Part shown: positions 10,190 through 20,638 of the stretch, piece by piece
Numbering within the stretch: position 1 is the stretch's first letter
How the letters are laid out: the number at the start of each line of letters is the position of its first letter
DNA from: Plectosphaerella cucumerina
Taxonomy: Eukaryota; Ascomycota; Sordariomycetes; Glomerellales; Plectosphaerellaceae
Assembly (NCBI GenBank): GCA_020746995.1
Contig: JAGPXD010000007.1
Coordinates: 868,001 to 932,000 of the forward strand
Length of the DNA: 64,000 bases
Direction of reading: 5' to 3'
Notes under the pieces: model-generated
Told to the model about the DNA's origin: nothing
The model's input: the letters and a program-made list of their open reading frames with translations, nothing else
Databases searched by the model: none
Made by a program: the position numbers and the translations under genes

Positions 10190-12111
10190 CTAAACCTGCC
10201 ATCGCAACATTGTCATAGAAGCTCTTGGGAATGTGTAAAGGCCCCTCCCATCCCAGTCAGTTTCCCGAATACCAACGTCCGAGTGATCCGACGTATTGGT
10301 ACACCAAACATTCGGTCCGGTTACCGTATAGACTGTGATATGTTTCCCTTCGGGCACACCATCCAGTCGCGTCGCAAAGTCCTTCTTTTCATGGATGTTG
10401 ACGACAGCAACCGACACAAATCCATCCTTGAGTGTGGCGCTGACGTCAAGCCAGGGCGTTTCAATCTTACCCCGGATCCAGTCCGGCTTCGTCTCACCTT
10501 CGTACTCGGGGCTTTGCACGTTGACGGCAATGGTGGCGCCACGCATGTACTTGCAGAAGAGGAGGTACGGCCACCATGTAGTCTGCTTGACGATGCCATC
10601 GTGTGAAGTCATGAGAGGAGAAATGACATTGACGGATTGGGCAATGTTGGCCATCCCGATGTACTTGCTCTGACGGATGAAGACGTTGCACCAGACAGCA
10701 ACAGCCAGTGCATCAGACAAGGTATATCTGTGTTTTCGTTAGTGTTGCCTCCCTCGATTGACAAGAAGGCCGTACTTCTCCTCTGCTCCTTGCCGGCCAG
10801 GAGCTCTTTTCGAGTCCCAAACATTCCATTCGTCGAAGCAGATCTTCTGCTTGCGAACTCCGGCTGGGATCTTGTTCTCGATGTGAACAAGGTCGATCAA
10901 CGCACCCGTCATCTCAATACAGCGTTCGGCGGCACGAGGAGCTGCTTCTGTTAGACGCGATGGACATGAAATGATCGCAAGAGAAGCTTACCAACAGCGT
11001 TCTGGTTGTGATCGTTCGAGCACGTATAAAGATGGATACTGTGCATCTCGATGAGGCAGCCATCGTTGCCAAGAGCCTGGACGTTGTAGTTGATGCACTC
11101 CTTGAGAACATGATAGTCCCAGCCATCTTTGCCCTCTTTACCGCAGAGGACAAGCTCAATCGATGGGTCAATAAGCTTCAATGCCTTTGCCCACTGGTAG
11201 GCTTCAAGTGCGTAATTCTCCTTGGTCATCTGCTTGATCTGCCAATCTCCCCACATCTCGTTTCCGAGGGCCCAGTACTTGACCTGGTAGAGTCGAGTCA
11301 GTAGGGACGGTTTTTTTGGGCTACTTTGTCATACATTGTAGGGCTCTTCGTGTCCGTTTTGGCGTCGAAGATTAGCATAGTACGTGTCCTTCGTACCGTT
11401 ACAGTACTCGAGCCAGCCCATCGCTGGGTGTATGTCAGCCACGGCTCGTCATATACCGCCCATGGAGAGACGGAAATCTTTACCTTCATCAAGAGTTCCT
11501 ATAGGTGAGAACTATCAGACATCGATGCATCATGCCGGTGGCGGTGCGATGAACGCACCTGTGCCCATGTTCAAGGCAATGTAGGGCTCGGTCCCAACAG
11601 CTCGGCACCACTGGATGAACTCATCTGTGCCGAATTGATTGCTCTCAACGCCCACCCAGGCGAGCTCTGACCTTGAGTCAAGTCAGTCTAAAAGTTCGAA
11701 GAGAGTGCGACCATGGCTCACTTTTTGGGTCTCTTTTCCCTAGGACCGATGCCGTCCATCCAGTGGTAGGTAGCGCAAAAGTTCCCGCCAGGATAGCGCA
11801 TGACGGCCAAATTCAGCTCTTTAATGGCTTCAATGACGTCTTTGCGAAACCCATTCTCATCAGACAGTGGATTTCCAGGGTCATAGATGCCACCGTAGAT
11901 ACAGCGGCCCATGTGCCTAGGAAACATTCGTTATCCAGTCTGTTGCAAGACACAATCGGCATCGCCGGATGTAGCGGACGCCGCCGTGCTCTGGGCAGTC
12001 TTACTCTGTGAAACCACCATAGGTATTATCCTCGATGTTTGAGACTTTGAAGGCGGGGTTAACCGTGATGACAGGCTGGTCTTCCTCAGAAATCTTGGTG
12101 AAGGTAGCCAT
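10190..12111 (-). CDS. Intracellular alpha-L-arabinofuranosidase, GH51 family
   Basis: Eight exons close in frame to 506 residues: 12005-12111, 11722-11916, 11559-11671, 11484-11498, 11335-11423, 10992-11283, 10776-10947 and 10190-10727. Family hallmarks in order are GGFTEHMGRCIYGGIYDP, MRYPGGNF, KYWALGNEMWG with the acid/base Glu at about 182, HSIHLYTC, and KICFDEWNVW with the nucleophile Glu at about 310. The C-terminal part carries the usual beta-domain (SVNVISPLMT, TWWPYLLF). The enzyme releases terminal arabinose from arabinan and arabinoxylan oligosaccharides. No signal peptide is visible, and length and composition fit the intracellular GH51 group rather than the secreted one. A TATA-like box lies about 90 bp upstream. 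Exon 4 is only 15 bp. The neighbouring regulator and carriers make an arabinose-related locus plausible. Confidence 0.93.
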
Positions 12112-12201
12112 GTCTGTGGTGACGTGGCTGGTCAGAGGCACGTCGGATGGTTGTGTCTTTCGGTCTCGAGTAGTATTCACGTAGAGGTGGCTTCAATGTT
12201 G

Positions 12202-12211
12202 TTTATATAAG
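12202..12211 (-). promoter_or_regulatory. TATA-like box of the GH51 gene
   Basis: CTTATATAAA read on the minus strand, about 90 bp upstream of the ATG at 12111. Position and sequence fit a core promoter; no transcript start is known. Confidence 0.5.
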
Positions 12212-12458
12212 AGTATTAGCACATTCTCGCTCTGGGTATATTCTAGGGAATCAATCCGTGCACGGCGCCGACACCGACAGTTCCATCTCGGACAGTGTCC
12301 GACCACGGGGGGTCCTACTGATCGCCGACGTCACCCATCCTCCAGTGTTTTCCGGGGGTCCGTCCGTCAGGTAGCTCTGCTGTACCATGTCCCGTGCCAG
12401 CTCCCGGGTAATGTGTCTAGATTTAGTCAAGCCCGTTTCCTAGATGATGCTCCTCTGA

Positions 12459-12719
12459 GGACTTTTTGGAAAATCGCATGACATCTCGCGAGTGTCGCAT
12501 GACAGCTGGGACTGCTGCGTAGATTGAACTGCTGCATCGATCGACCTGCTGGGTTGATTGAACTGCTGCGTCGATTGACCTGCTGGGTTGATTGACCTGC
12601 TGGTTTGATGGACCTGCTGGTTTGATTGACCTGCTGGGTTGAGTACCGCGAGACTTCTCTAAGGTAGGATAGCTGTCATGCGACGCTCGCGAGTCGTCAT
12701 GCGATTTTCTAAAAAGGCC
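12459..12719. mobile_element. MITE-like element: 49-bp inverted repeats around a minisatellite
   Basis: The arm at 12459-12507 and the reverse complement of 12671-12719 match at 44 of 49 positions by eye. Each arm itself contains two copies of TCGCATGAC around a CTCGCGAG palindrome. The interior is mostly the 17-bp tandem array. No transposase frame fits inside about 260 bp, so any movement would depend on another element. No clear target-site duplication was found. Confidence 0.65.
12511..12645 (+). repeat. 17-bp minisatellite array, about 8 units
   Basis: Consecutive 17-base units start at 12511, 12528, 12545, 12562, 12579, 12596, 12613 and 12630. The unit is close to MCTGCTGSGTYGATTGA. 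Because 17 is not a multiple of three, the array is not a coding repeat. It is the largest A-type member of the family found in this window. Confidence 0.9.
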
Positions 12720-13452
12720 CATCTGAGCCCGACACAAGATGCGGGGATACGGGGGTGGACCTCGTTGAGGATGCGCGCGAATCAGTGCCGACAATGGCAG
12801 CGCCAAGTCAACTCCCCGTGGAGAGATTCTCATGCACCTAATTCCCCACGGTGATATCCGGCTAGGGGACTGGCGGGAGCTCAGACAAACCCTTCGAGGC
12901 TGGAGATTCAGGAATCGCTGAACACGGTGCGGTCCAAGCTGAATGGAAGCCTGTGGTTTAGGTTGCAAGAGGCTGATGGCCACCTGAGCGGCGTGAAGCG
13001 GAGGGCAGGCAATGCATGTCGAGTACGACACGTATCTCGCCAGATCTAGCACCTGTTTCCTTGACGACCGCCCAGATGATGACTTTGATTCTCACAAAGA
13101 TCGCCGCCGATCAGATAACCTTTTCGATGCGCACGAATAAGAACCAACCGGATTTTAAACCGATAATCAGCGGAGCGAGCTCCGAGTTCATACACTGGTC
13201 GGGCACGGTTCCGGCCAAGTCGCGTCAGAGGTCCAGGCATTCCGATGGTCCTAGTAGGCAGAACATCGCGGGCTCGTGCCGTGATGCATGCGCACGAATG
13301 AAAACTGGCCGGATTGTGAGCCGACCCCAGAAAGCTCCACGGCCCAAGCAGAAATCCGGGGGTGGCGAAGGCCATCTCGCCTGGCTGGCGCCGATCCATT
13401 TTCACGCAGCAGACACATCGCTGTTGTCTTGTAATTAGTTCAGGCGTCTGCC

Positions 13453-13460
13453 GATATAAG
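13453..13460 (+). promoter_or_regulatory. TATA-like box of the second MFS gene
   Basis: GATATAAG lies about 112 bp upstream of the ATG at 13572, followed by a CT-rich leader. This fits a core promoter by sequence and position only. Confidence 0.4.
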
Positions 13461-13571
13461 AAGACGTTCGAGTCCTACCTCACTACTCGTCTTGATTTCC
13501 GACTCACAGACCAACCAGTTTCGAATCGACTCTGCACATCATCTCTCAACAGACAAGTGTTGAAGTCTACC

Positions 13572-15396
13572 ATGTCCGACATCAAGCCCGTCGCAGCCGA
13601 AGAAGGCCTGCGCGATACTGATCTATTCGGAGAGAAGCCGGTGGAGGTGTCCCACATCAGCGAATTGACCGACGAGGAGAAAGCCATTGAGAAGAAGCTC
13701 GTCAAGCGCATCGACTGGATCATTCTTCCAATCATCCTCGCAGTGTAAGACGCGGAAGTTGGGAGAGCCAAAGTCGACATGGATCCACGCTAACAAGATT
13801 CTGCCAGTTATCTCCTGAACTGGATCGACAGGCATGTGCACCGCGTCTCAAAGAGCTTGCGAGGCCAGTACTGACCAAACATAGGAACAATTATGCATCC
13901 GCCCGCCTTGCCGGACTTGAGGAAGATCTGAATCTGACTCTCACCCAGTATCAAACTGGTCTTTCTATCCTCTTCGTTGGCTACATCATCGGCCAGATCC
14001 CCTCTAACCTCCTCCTCAATTGGTTCGGTCGTCCTTCGTGGTACCTCGGATTCTTCACCATCGCATGGGGTCTTGTCTCTGGACTCACTGCCCTTGTTCA
14101 GAACTTCGCCGGCATAGTTGTGTGTCGCCTGATTCTGGGGTTCGTCGAAGCGCCATTTTTCCCGGGCGTCCTGTTTTATCTCTCCGTAAGTCACTTTTGA
14201 CATCCGAAATGCTGGTTGCTTGACTGATGCGATACTCAGAAATGGTACACGAAGAAGGAGATGAATCTCCGCATGAGTATTTTCTACTCCGGTGCTCTCA
14301 TAGCCGGTGCTTTCGGTAACTTGATTGCCGCTGGTATTCTCGAAGGCCTGGCAGGGGCAGCTGGATTGTCAGCTTGGAGGTGGCTCTACATTGTCGAGGG
14401 CGCCGGTACGTCATCCGATACAGAACTTGATGTTGCCCTAGCTTCATGCTAATAGGTGGTTCCCACAGTCACCGTTCTAGCTGGGGTCATTGTCTGCCTA
14501 TTTTTACCTGACTTCCCCGAAAACTGGCGCGCTCTGACCCCTGAGATGAAGCATGTCGGTACGTGCTCGCCTTTCCTTCACCAACCAAGCAGCTTCTCAC
14601 ATATCACCGTAGCAAACCGTCGCCTTGCTCTCGAGGCCGCTGAGGCAGATGCTGATGACGGGGCGGCTTCCTCTCAACTTCATGGACTGAAGCTTTGCGT
14701 CACGGACCCTAAAGTCTGGCTTTTTGCCTTTATCTACATGGGACTCACTGGTGCCCAGGGGTTCGGGTACTATTTCCCGACGCTCACTCGGACACTAGGC
14801 TACAACCACTTCATCTCACTTGTTCTAGTGGCGCCTCCGCACCTCTTCATCACCATTTGGAGCTATATCCACGGCGTCGTCAGTGACCGTTTCACGACAC
14901 GTTACTGGTTCTGCCTCTACCCTGTCGTCGTTGCCATCATCGGCTTCGCTGTTTTTATGACACAAGATGCCTTTGGGCCCAAGTACATGAGCTTTTTCTT
15001 CATGATGTTCTTGATGAACATCAACGGAACCCTCTTCAGTTGGATCGCTGGCGTCATCTCTCGCCCCCCGCAAAGCGCGCGTCAGCCTTTGCCCTTATCA
15101 ACTCGCTCGGCAACAGTGTCACCATCTGGACCCCATACACCTACCTTGATAAGGAGACACCATACTTTTACACTGGCATCGGCATCTGTATTGGCCTGAT
15201 CACTGCGTCTGCTGTCTTGATGACCGTACTCCGGCTGATGCTCATCCGCGAGAACAAGCGGTTGGCTGAGATGGAGAACGAAGATGTGCCGCTTACACAG
15301 AAACAACTGCAGATCCTGGAAAAGACGGCCCAGGTTGAAGGTGTCACAGTCGCGCAGGCAAGAGCGCTTCAAAAGGGGTTCAGATACACCATCTAG
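13572..15396 (+). CDS. MFS transporter, anion:cation symporter family (Dal5/Tna1-like), frame broken at a C-tract
   Basis: Six exons are visible: 13572-13744, 13808-13831, 13885-14185, 14240-14405, 14469-14558 and 14613-15396. The protein reads WIDRNNYASARLAGLEEDLNLT, GYIIGQIPSNLLLNWFGRPSWYL and FVEAPFFPGVLFYLSKWYTKKE, hallmarks of the symporter family that takes up nicotinate, allantoate or similar organic anions with protons. The second intron begins with GC rather than GT. In the last exon the frame changes at six Cs (15064-15069). The upstream frame reads WIAGVISRPP and the continuation, one base out, reads PAKRASAFALINSLGNSVTIWTPYTY, the normal family C-terminus. One missing C would explain this. 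Without it the product would lose the last helices. It may therefore be an intact gene with a sequence error or a recent pseudogene. Confidence 0.85.
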
Positions 15397-16018
15397 GGCC
15401 AGCTGTAGCTTTTCTTCCTACGAACTTTAGGCCTCCACCGCGTTTATGACAAAAGCGGGGTTGTCGCCCGACCGCGGAGTATGTCCGGAGAATCAGAGCC
15501 TTCCACACTAGTTCACCGCGTTTGTTCGAGAAGATCGATACATGTACCTATAGCCCGTGATCGCTCGTCCGCCTCGTCTTTTCAGCCATCCCCAGGAACC
15601 CCCAGACAACCCCTCGACCCGTCTCGCGAGACTTTCCGCTGCTGCTGCCCTCCATCTCAACACCAACTGCCATCCCATGCGCCTCCGGGAGCCCGGGACC
15701 AGGGTGATGCTCCTTATCACGGCCAAGGCCCAATGGATAAGTTGACCGTTCATTATTCCCCGTCAGACCCCCACAACCTCTCGCCGCCCGCATGCAGCTG
15801 GGCGAATCAAGCCGCGTGAAGCGCGCGACAGCGGGCCGGCGCCTCCGCCCGCCGATCTCTCGACCCCACCTTCGAAAACATGATGCATCAAAGTCGGTGT
15901 CGACGGTGCGGCCGACCCCCTTTGCCCGTCCTTCATCATCGACACTCCTCATCCGCCTGTGAGCCTGGTGCACCCAACCGCCCTCGAGAACTCCCAGGCC
16001 GACGACAGACGCGCCATC
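15397..16018. other. Intergenic region
   Basis: About 620 bp between two genes on the same strand. A CT-rich leader-like sequence lies before 16019. The long minus-strand open frame across 15548-16234 overlaps the first exons of the next gene and shows no family features. Confidence 0.5.
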
Positions 16019-17763
16019 ATGTCTCCTCACATCAAGAAGGATGACGAAAAGGTGTTCCCGTACTGGCAGCTGACCGTGCTCGGTGAGTTCTTCAAGCCCG
16101 CCCGGGAGCGACGGTCTCACGGTCGCAGAGATGGCACAGGGTGCTGATAAATCACAGCGATATGTCGATTCTCGGAGCCCATCGCCTTCAACTCCATCCT
16201 GGCGTACTCGTGGCCCATGACAATCTACCTTCATGGCGGTGACAGGACGGACGCAGGATTCTACAGCGGCCTCCTAGTCTCCGCCTACGCTGTCGCCGAA
16301 GCGTTCACGGCCGTCGGTTGGGGCACGCTCTCAGACCACTACGGACGCAAGCCCATCGTCCTCATCGGTCTGGGTGGCGTCGGCCTCTCGTGTCTCATTG
16401 TTGGCCTGGCGCAGAGCTTCTGGGTCGCGCTGCTGGCGCGATTCATCGGCGGAGCCCTGAATGGCAATGTCAGCGTCATGCAGACCATGGTAGCTGAGAT
16501 GGTCAAGCATCCTGAGCACGAACGTGAGTCCAGCGCTCCCTGAAATGATAGAGAAACATCGAAACTGACCTCAGGGACGTAGCTGTGGCGTATGCGGTCC
16601 AGCCCTTCGTGTGGACACTCGGCAGCATCGTCGGTGCCGCTCTCGGTGGGTTCTTGGCCCAGCCCGCATATTTCTATCCCGACCTGTTCCCCACAGACGG
16701 GCTATTCGGGCGGTACCCATATCTGCTGCCGAATCTCATGTCCATCTTCTTCATCGTCGTCGCCATCATCCAGGGCGTCATCTTCCTCGAGGAAACCAAC
16801 CCCAGGGCCAAGGCGAGGAAGTCTGCCAGAGTGACCGGCCGCGACGAGACGACACCGCTGCTGAATGATCGCGCCAGGGCGCCAAGCGTACCGCGCTCCT
16901 CCTTTGGCGAGGACAGGGCCTTTTTCGTCGAGGAGGGCCTTCCTGCTCCCGGGCAACAGACCTTCGACATCCGACGCAACTCGTTCGGCACAATGCACTC
17001 CATCGAGCTGCCCAAGAACCTTCGTCCGGACCCGACGCCCGAGAACGAGGAGCCTCTCGAATACAAGGGCCCGGTCTGGACGCGCACCATTGTCATGCTG
17101 ATCGTTGCGCTGGTCCTCATCGCGTACCACCAGATGGCCGCCGGCGCTCTTCTGCCCATCCATCTGCAAGACCAGCCTAGCAAGCCCCATGGACAGCTCG
17201 ACCTCATCGGAGGCTTCGGTCTCGACATCCACGACGTCAGCGTGTACCTCATGGTCAACGGCTTCCTGAGCCTCTTCGTCCAGGCCTTCATCTTCCCCAC
17301 GTTCGTGGGCAAGGTGGGCGTCTGGTATTCGTTCATCTGCACGATCGTCCTGTATCCCACCGCTTACCTGGTGATTCCCTTCCTCTCCGCCGTCCCCCAA
17401 CATCTCTCTGCCGGCATCTATCTGTCTCTGATTCTCCAGGCCTTCTACGGTATCGTCTCCGTGCCCTCTGCTCTGATTCTTCTGAAAGATGCAGCCCCCT
17501 CCCCCCTCGTGCTGGGCCGTGTCAACGGGCTCGCCATGAGCGCCTGCTGCGCAGCCAGGACCGTGTCACCTCCCCTGGTCGGGCTGCTCTACAACACTTC
17601 AGGATCGGCTGCGGCATGGTTCAGCTGCGCCGCTGTAGGCGTGATCGGAGCACTGCAGCTGCTCTGGGTCCCGAGGCATCCCATGGAGAAGGTCACCATA
17701 GACAGGCCGGTCATTGGCCAGGTGGAGGACACTGACGAGTCGGACGCGAGTACCGTGGTGTGA
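16019..17763 (+). CDS. MFS transporter, DHA1 type (yeast YCR023C / zinc-induced-facilitator-like)
   Basis: Three exons (16019-16082, 16158-16523, 16583-17763) give 536 residues. The first half has FSEPIAFNSILAYSWPMTI, the loop-2 signature GTLSDHYGRKPIVLIGLGGVG, RFIGGALNGNVSVMQTMVAEM and YAVQPFVWTLGSIVGAALGG. These are typical of the fungal DHA1 carriers related to YCR023C and plant ZIF1. A cytosolic loop of about 110 residues with LLNDRARAPSVPRSSFGED separates the two six-helix halves. The second half ends in RVNGLAMSACCAARTVSPPLVG. Such carriers move drugs, metal chelators or metabolites by proton exchange, usually at the vacuole or plasma membrane. The substrate is unknown. The gene lies in a row of three carrier genes on the same strand. 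Confidence 0.9.
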
Positions 17764-18780
17764 GGCCCGGTGGCGCTGAGATTCATGACGCAAGTGAGCG
17801 GTGTTTGCGGGCGGATGCCATGCGGGCGAGCCTGGATCAGTGAAGGGAGAAAGGCGTGGCGGAAAGATTCTGAACTCGGGCATAGCGAATCAATTGACAT
17901 CTGCGTTTACATTGCCGAGAAGGATCAGGTTGTGTCGGTGTCGGAATCCGAGAAGATGCGGCCGCATCCTGTTGCTGACGGTGGATGTGATGACCAAGAA
18001 CTTGACAGGAAGAAACAGTCGATGACTCCTCGGCGTAAGCATGAGGGTCCGCCAAAACCCAAATATGCAAGGTCGAGCTTCTCATAGATTCGCCGAGCAA
18101 AAGCAAAGCCCAGCGCGCGGTGATGGGTTCACCGCGACTGGAATCCCCGAGGCCGAAGGCGATGTGTGATTCGCTGGTTGCGCCCGAGACGTTCGGACCG
18201 GGTCACTTTATGTCCCGAAGCCGAGAATGTAGCCCGAAGCTTAGTCAAACAGGCGTGTGTATCGGCCGAGATTGACGCCATCCCTCGCTTCGGTCTTCGG
18301 ATTACGCCTTCGAGGCCCCCTTTACCCCCTTCGACGACGCCCGGACACACACTTGACACGGCAACCGGCACGTTTGGGTCTCGAACCAAATGTCCCCAAC
18401 GGCCAAAGACCGCAAGAATGGCGTCCATTGGGGCCGGGGTTTACGGAAATACGGGCCCTCCAAAGCACGGGACGGCCGTCATCAAACGCGACACGCACAT
18501 GGGCCGCCTTGTCTCCGCTCACCCTTCGGCGGTCCGCTTCGGTCATGACTCCAGGAAGGATTTCGCAAACCTTTTTTTCCCCCTGCTCGGACTTTCCTTG
18601 CCTTCGCCGCGGATATTTAGACAACGCCAACCCCAGCCCGTTGTCTTGGCTATCAGTCCAAATCAGATGCACATCCAGACCCCGAATCCCTACCGCTCTA
18701 GCACCACCCGGCCTAAGCCTTACAGAAAATAGGGCTGAGAAGCAGCGACCTCCACAACTACCATCGCCCAGAATCACACC
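17764..18780. other. Intergenic region
   Basis: About 1.0 kb. Overlapping plus-strand frames of up to about 250 codons (18166-19006) run into the next gene in a different frame; their Arg/Pro-rich composition looks like GC-rich noise. I see no gene. Confidence 0.55.
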
Positions 18781-20240
18781 ATGTCGACTCCGCAGCAACC
18801 GGAGCAGCCGCTCACAACGCCCATCACTGAGAAGCGAGAACCCGCCGCATACCCTTCAGACTCATCGAACCACCCCGAATCAGACGTTGAGCAAGCCAAG
18901 GCGACACCAAACTACCCCGGCAGCGATGCCCCCGATGGCGGTCTTCAGGCTTGGCTTGTCGTGCTCGGCGCATGGTGCACGTCTTTCTGCAGTTTCGGAT
19001 GGCTGAACAGTAAGGTCCCCCGTCATCCCTCGCCTCGATGGCATAACGACTGACATCTCATCGCAGGTATTGGCATCTTCCAGGAGTACTACCAGAATGA
19101 TCTGCTCAGCAACTACAGCCCCAGCACGGTCTCATGGATTCCGTCGCTACAGATCTTCTTCATGATGGGCATGGTAAGCGCACCGTCTTCTCCCACCTCA
19201 AACTCAACAGCTCGCTGACACACAGCTAGGGACCTGTCATCGGCACCCTCTACGACAAATACGGTCCTCGGTGGCTCGTGTTTGTCGGCAGCATCCTCCA
19301 CGTTCTCGGCGTCATGATGACCAGCCTGGGAACTCAGTACTACCAGATCCTCCTCGCCCAGGGCGTCTGCTCGGCCATCGGAGTCGCAGCCATCTTCCAG
19401 CCGGCCATCAGCGTGATCGGGGGGTGGTTCAACAAGAAGCGCGGCGCCGCCTTTGGCATCCTGTCGACCGGCTCCTCCATTGGTGGCGTCATCTTCCCCA
19501 TCATGGTCACCCGTCTCATCCGCCAGGTCGGCTTTGGCTGGGCCATGCGCATCTGCGCCTTCCTCCTCCTCGCCCTTCTGGTCATCGCCAACCTGACCGT
19601 CCGCGCCTACCACCCTCCCCAGCCACACAAGCTGACCGGTGCCCAACTGCGCAAGCCCTTCACCGAGCCCGAGTTCATGCTCCTCGCCGCCGGTCTCTTC
19701 TGCTTCACCTACGGCCTTTTCGTCCCTATTAACTACCTCCCCGTCCTGGCTCTCAACGCCGGTATGGACCCCAACATCGCGCAATACCTCATCTCCATCC
19801 TCAACGCCGCCTCTCTGTTTGGCCGTATGTTCTCAGGTATCATGGGCGACAAGGTCGGAAAGTACAACATCTTCATTGTGGTCTGCTACCTCTCCGGCCT
19901 CTGGATCCTCGCCCTCCTCATCCCCAGCGTCACGAGCGCGTCCCTGATTGCCTTTGCCGTCCTGTACGGCTTCTGCTCCGGCGCCTACGTCTCCCTCATC
20001 GGCCCCCTGGTTATGCAGGTCTCGCCCATGGCCGAGATCGGCTACCGCACCGGAATCATCTTCTTCTGCAACTCCATCGCCGGTCTCACCACCAACCCCA
20101 TCAACGGCGCCATCCTCGAGGGATCCTCCGGCTGGCTCGGCATGAAGATTTTCGCCGGCGTCTTCTGTCTGGTCGGCACCACATTTGTCCTGGCCGCCAG
20201 GATTCGCAGGACTGGTCTGAAGCTCTGGGTGGCCTTCTGA
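18781..20240 (+). CDS. MFS monocarboxylate transporter-like protein (MCT family)
   Basis: Three exons (18781-19009, 19067-19173, 19230-20240) give 448 residues. After a polar N-terminus of about 50 residues comes PDGGLQAWLVVLGAWCTSFCSFGWLNSIGIFQEYY, the signature opening of fungal MCT carriers. GPVIGTLYDKYGPRW, GVAAIFQPAISVIGGWFNKKRGAAFGI and GRMFSGIMGDKVGKYN follow. Yeast relatives include Mch5, a riboflavin importer, and other Mch proteins that do not carry classical monocarboxylates. The cargo cannot be read from sequence. AATAAA-type signals lie about 180-200 bp after the stop. It is the fourth carrier within 16 kb. Confidence 0.92.
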
Positions 20241-20638
20241 GGGAGCATTCCCGTGTCTTTCTGTCATTTTTCACATGCAAAAGCGTTTATTTGAACCGTC
20301 ACACCTCTCAGGTTGTTTCTTGGAGTTGGCTAGGTACAGCCAGGTATTTGGGACAGCAAGGGCGGGTGCCCAGAAGGAAGGCAGCTGGGAGGCCACACTC
20401 CACTTTCAAGGATAAAAATAAAGGCTGGGTAATAGAATAAACACACCAGATTAATCATATGACAAGTCAATCAGCACCATGGGTCACTCAGCGCATGAAG
20501 TGAGTCAACATGTTAGATGGGCTGATGCATTGGGTCTATGGACACTCAAATCAACTAGCCCAAATGAGGGCCCAGTGACAAAGATGCTACGTGAATCTCC
20601 CAACCCAACCCCCGGCTCCATGCTTCATCACCTGCTTA
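20241..20638. other. Convergent 3' intergenic region
   Basis: About 400 bp between the stops of the MCT-like gene and the minus-strand secreted-protein gene. It is AT-richer than the flanks and contains AATAAA-type signals near 20417 and 20436. Confidence 0.5.
20417..20441 (+). terminator. Polyadenylation-type signals after the MCT-like gene
   Basis: Two AATAAA hexamers (20417-20422 and 20436-20441) lie about 180-200 bp past the TGA. Fungal poly(A) signals are degenerate, so this is suggestive only. Confidence 0.4.

Larger units (their letters stand above)
12112..13571. other. Intergenic region with a repeat element
   Basis: About 1.46 kb between the divergent GH51 and MFS genes. It contains the inverted-repeat element at 12459-12719 and its 17-bp array. 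The remaining sequence holds only short overlapping frames without family features. A 16-bp near-repeat (gcacgaataagaacc / gcacgaatgaaaac) occurs near 13130 and 13290, both followed by ccggatt. Confidence 0.6.

Noticed and set aside
12459..12719. CRISPR-like array
   Set aside because: The units are contiguous 17-mers without spacers and the genome is eukaryotic.
13440..13500. tRNA-like GTTCGAGTCC motif
   Set aside because: No acceptor or anticodon stem can be folded around it; it lies in the leader of the second MFS gene.
16674..17403. Minus-strand open frames of about 230 codons
   Set aside because: They are shadows of the DHA1-type carrier gene.
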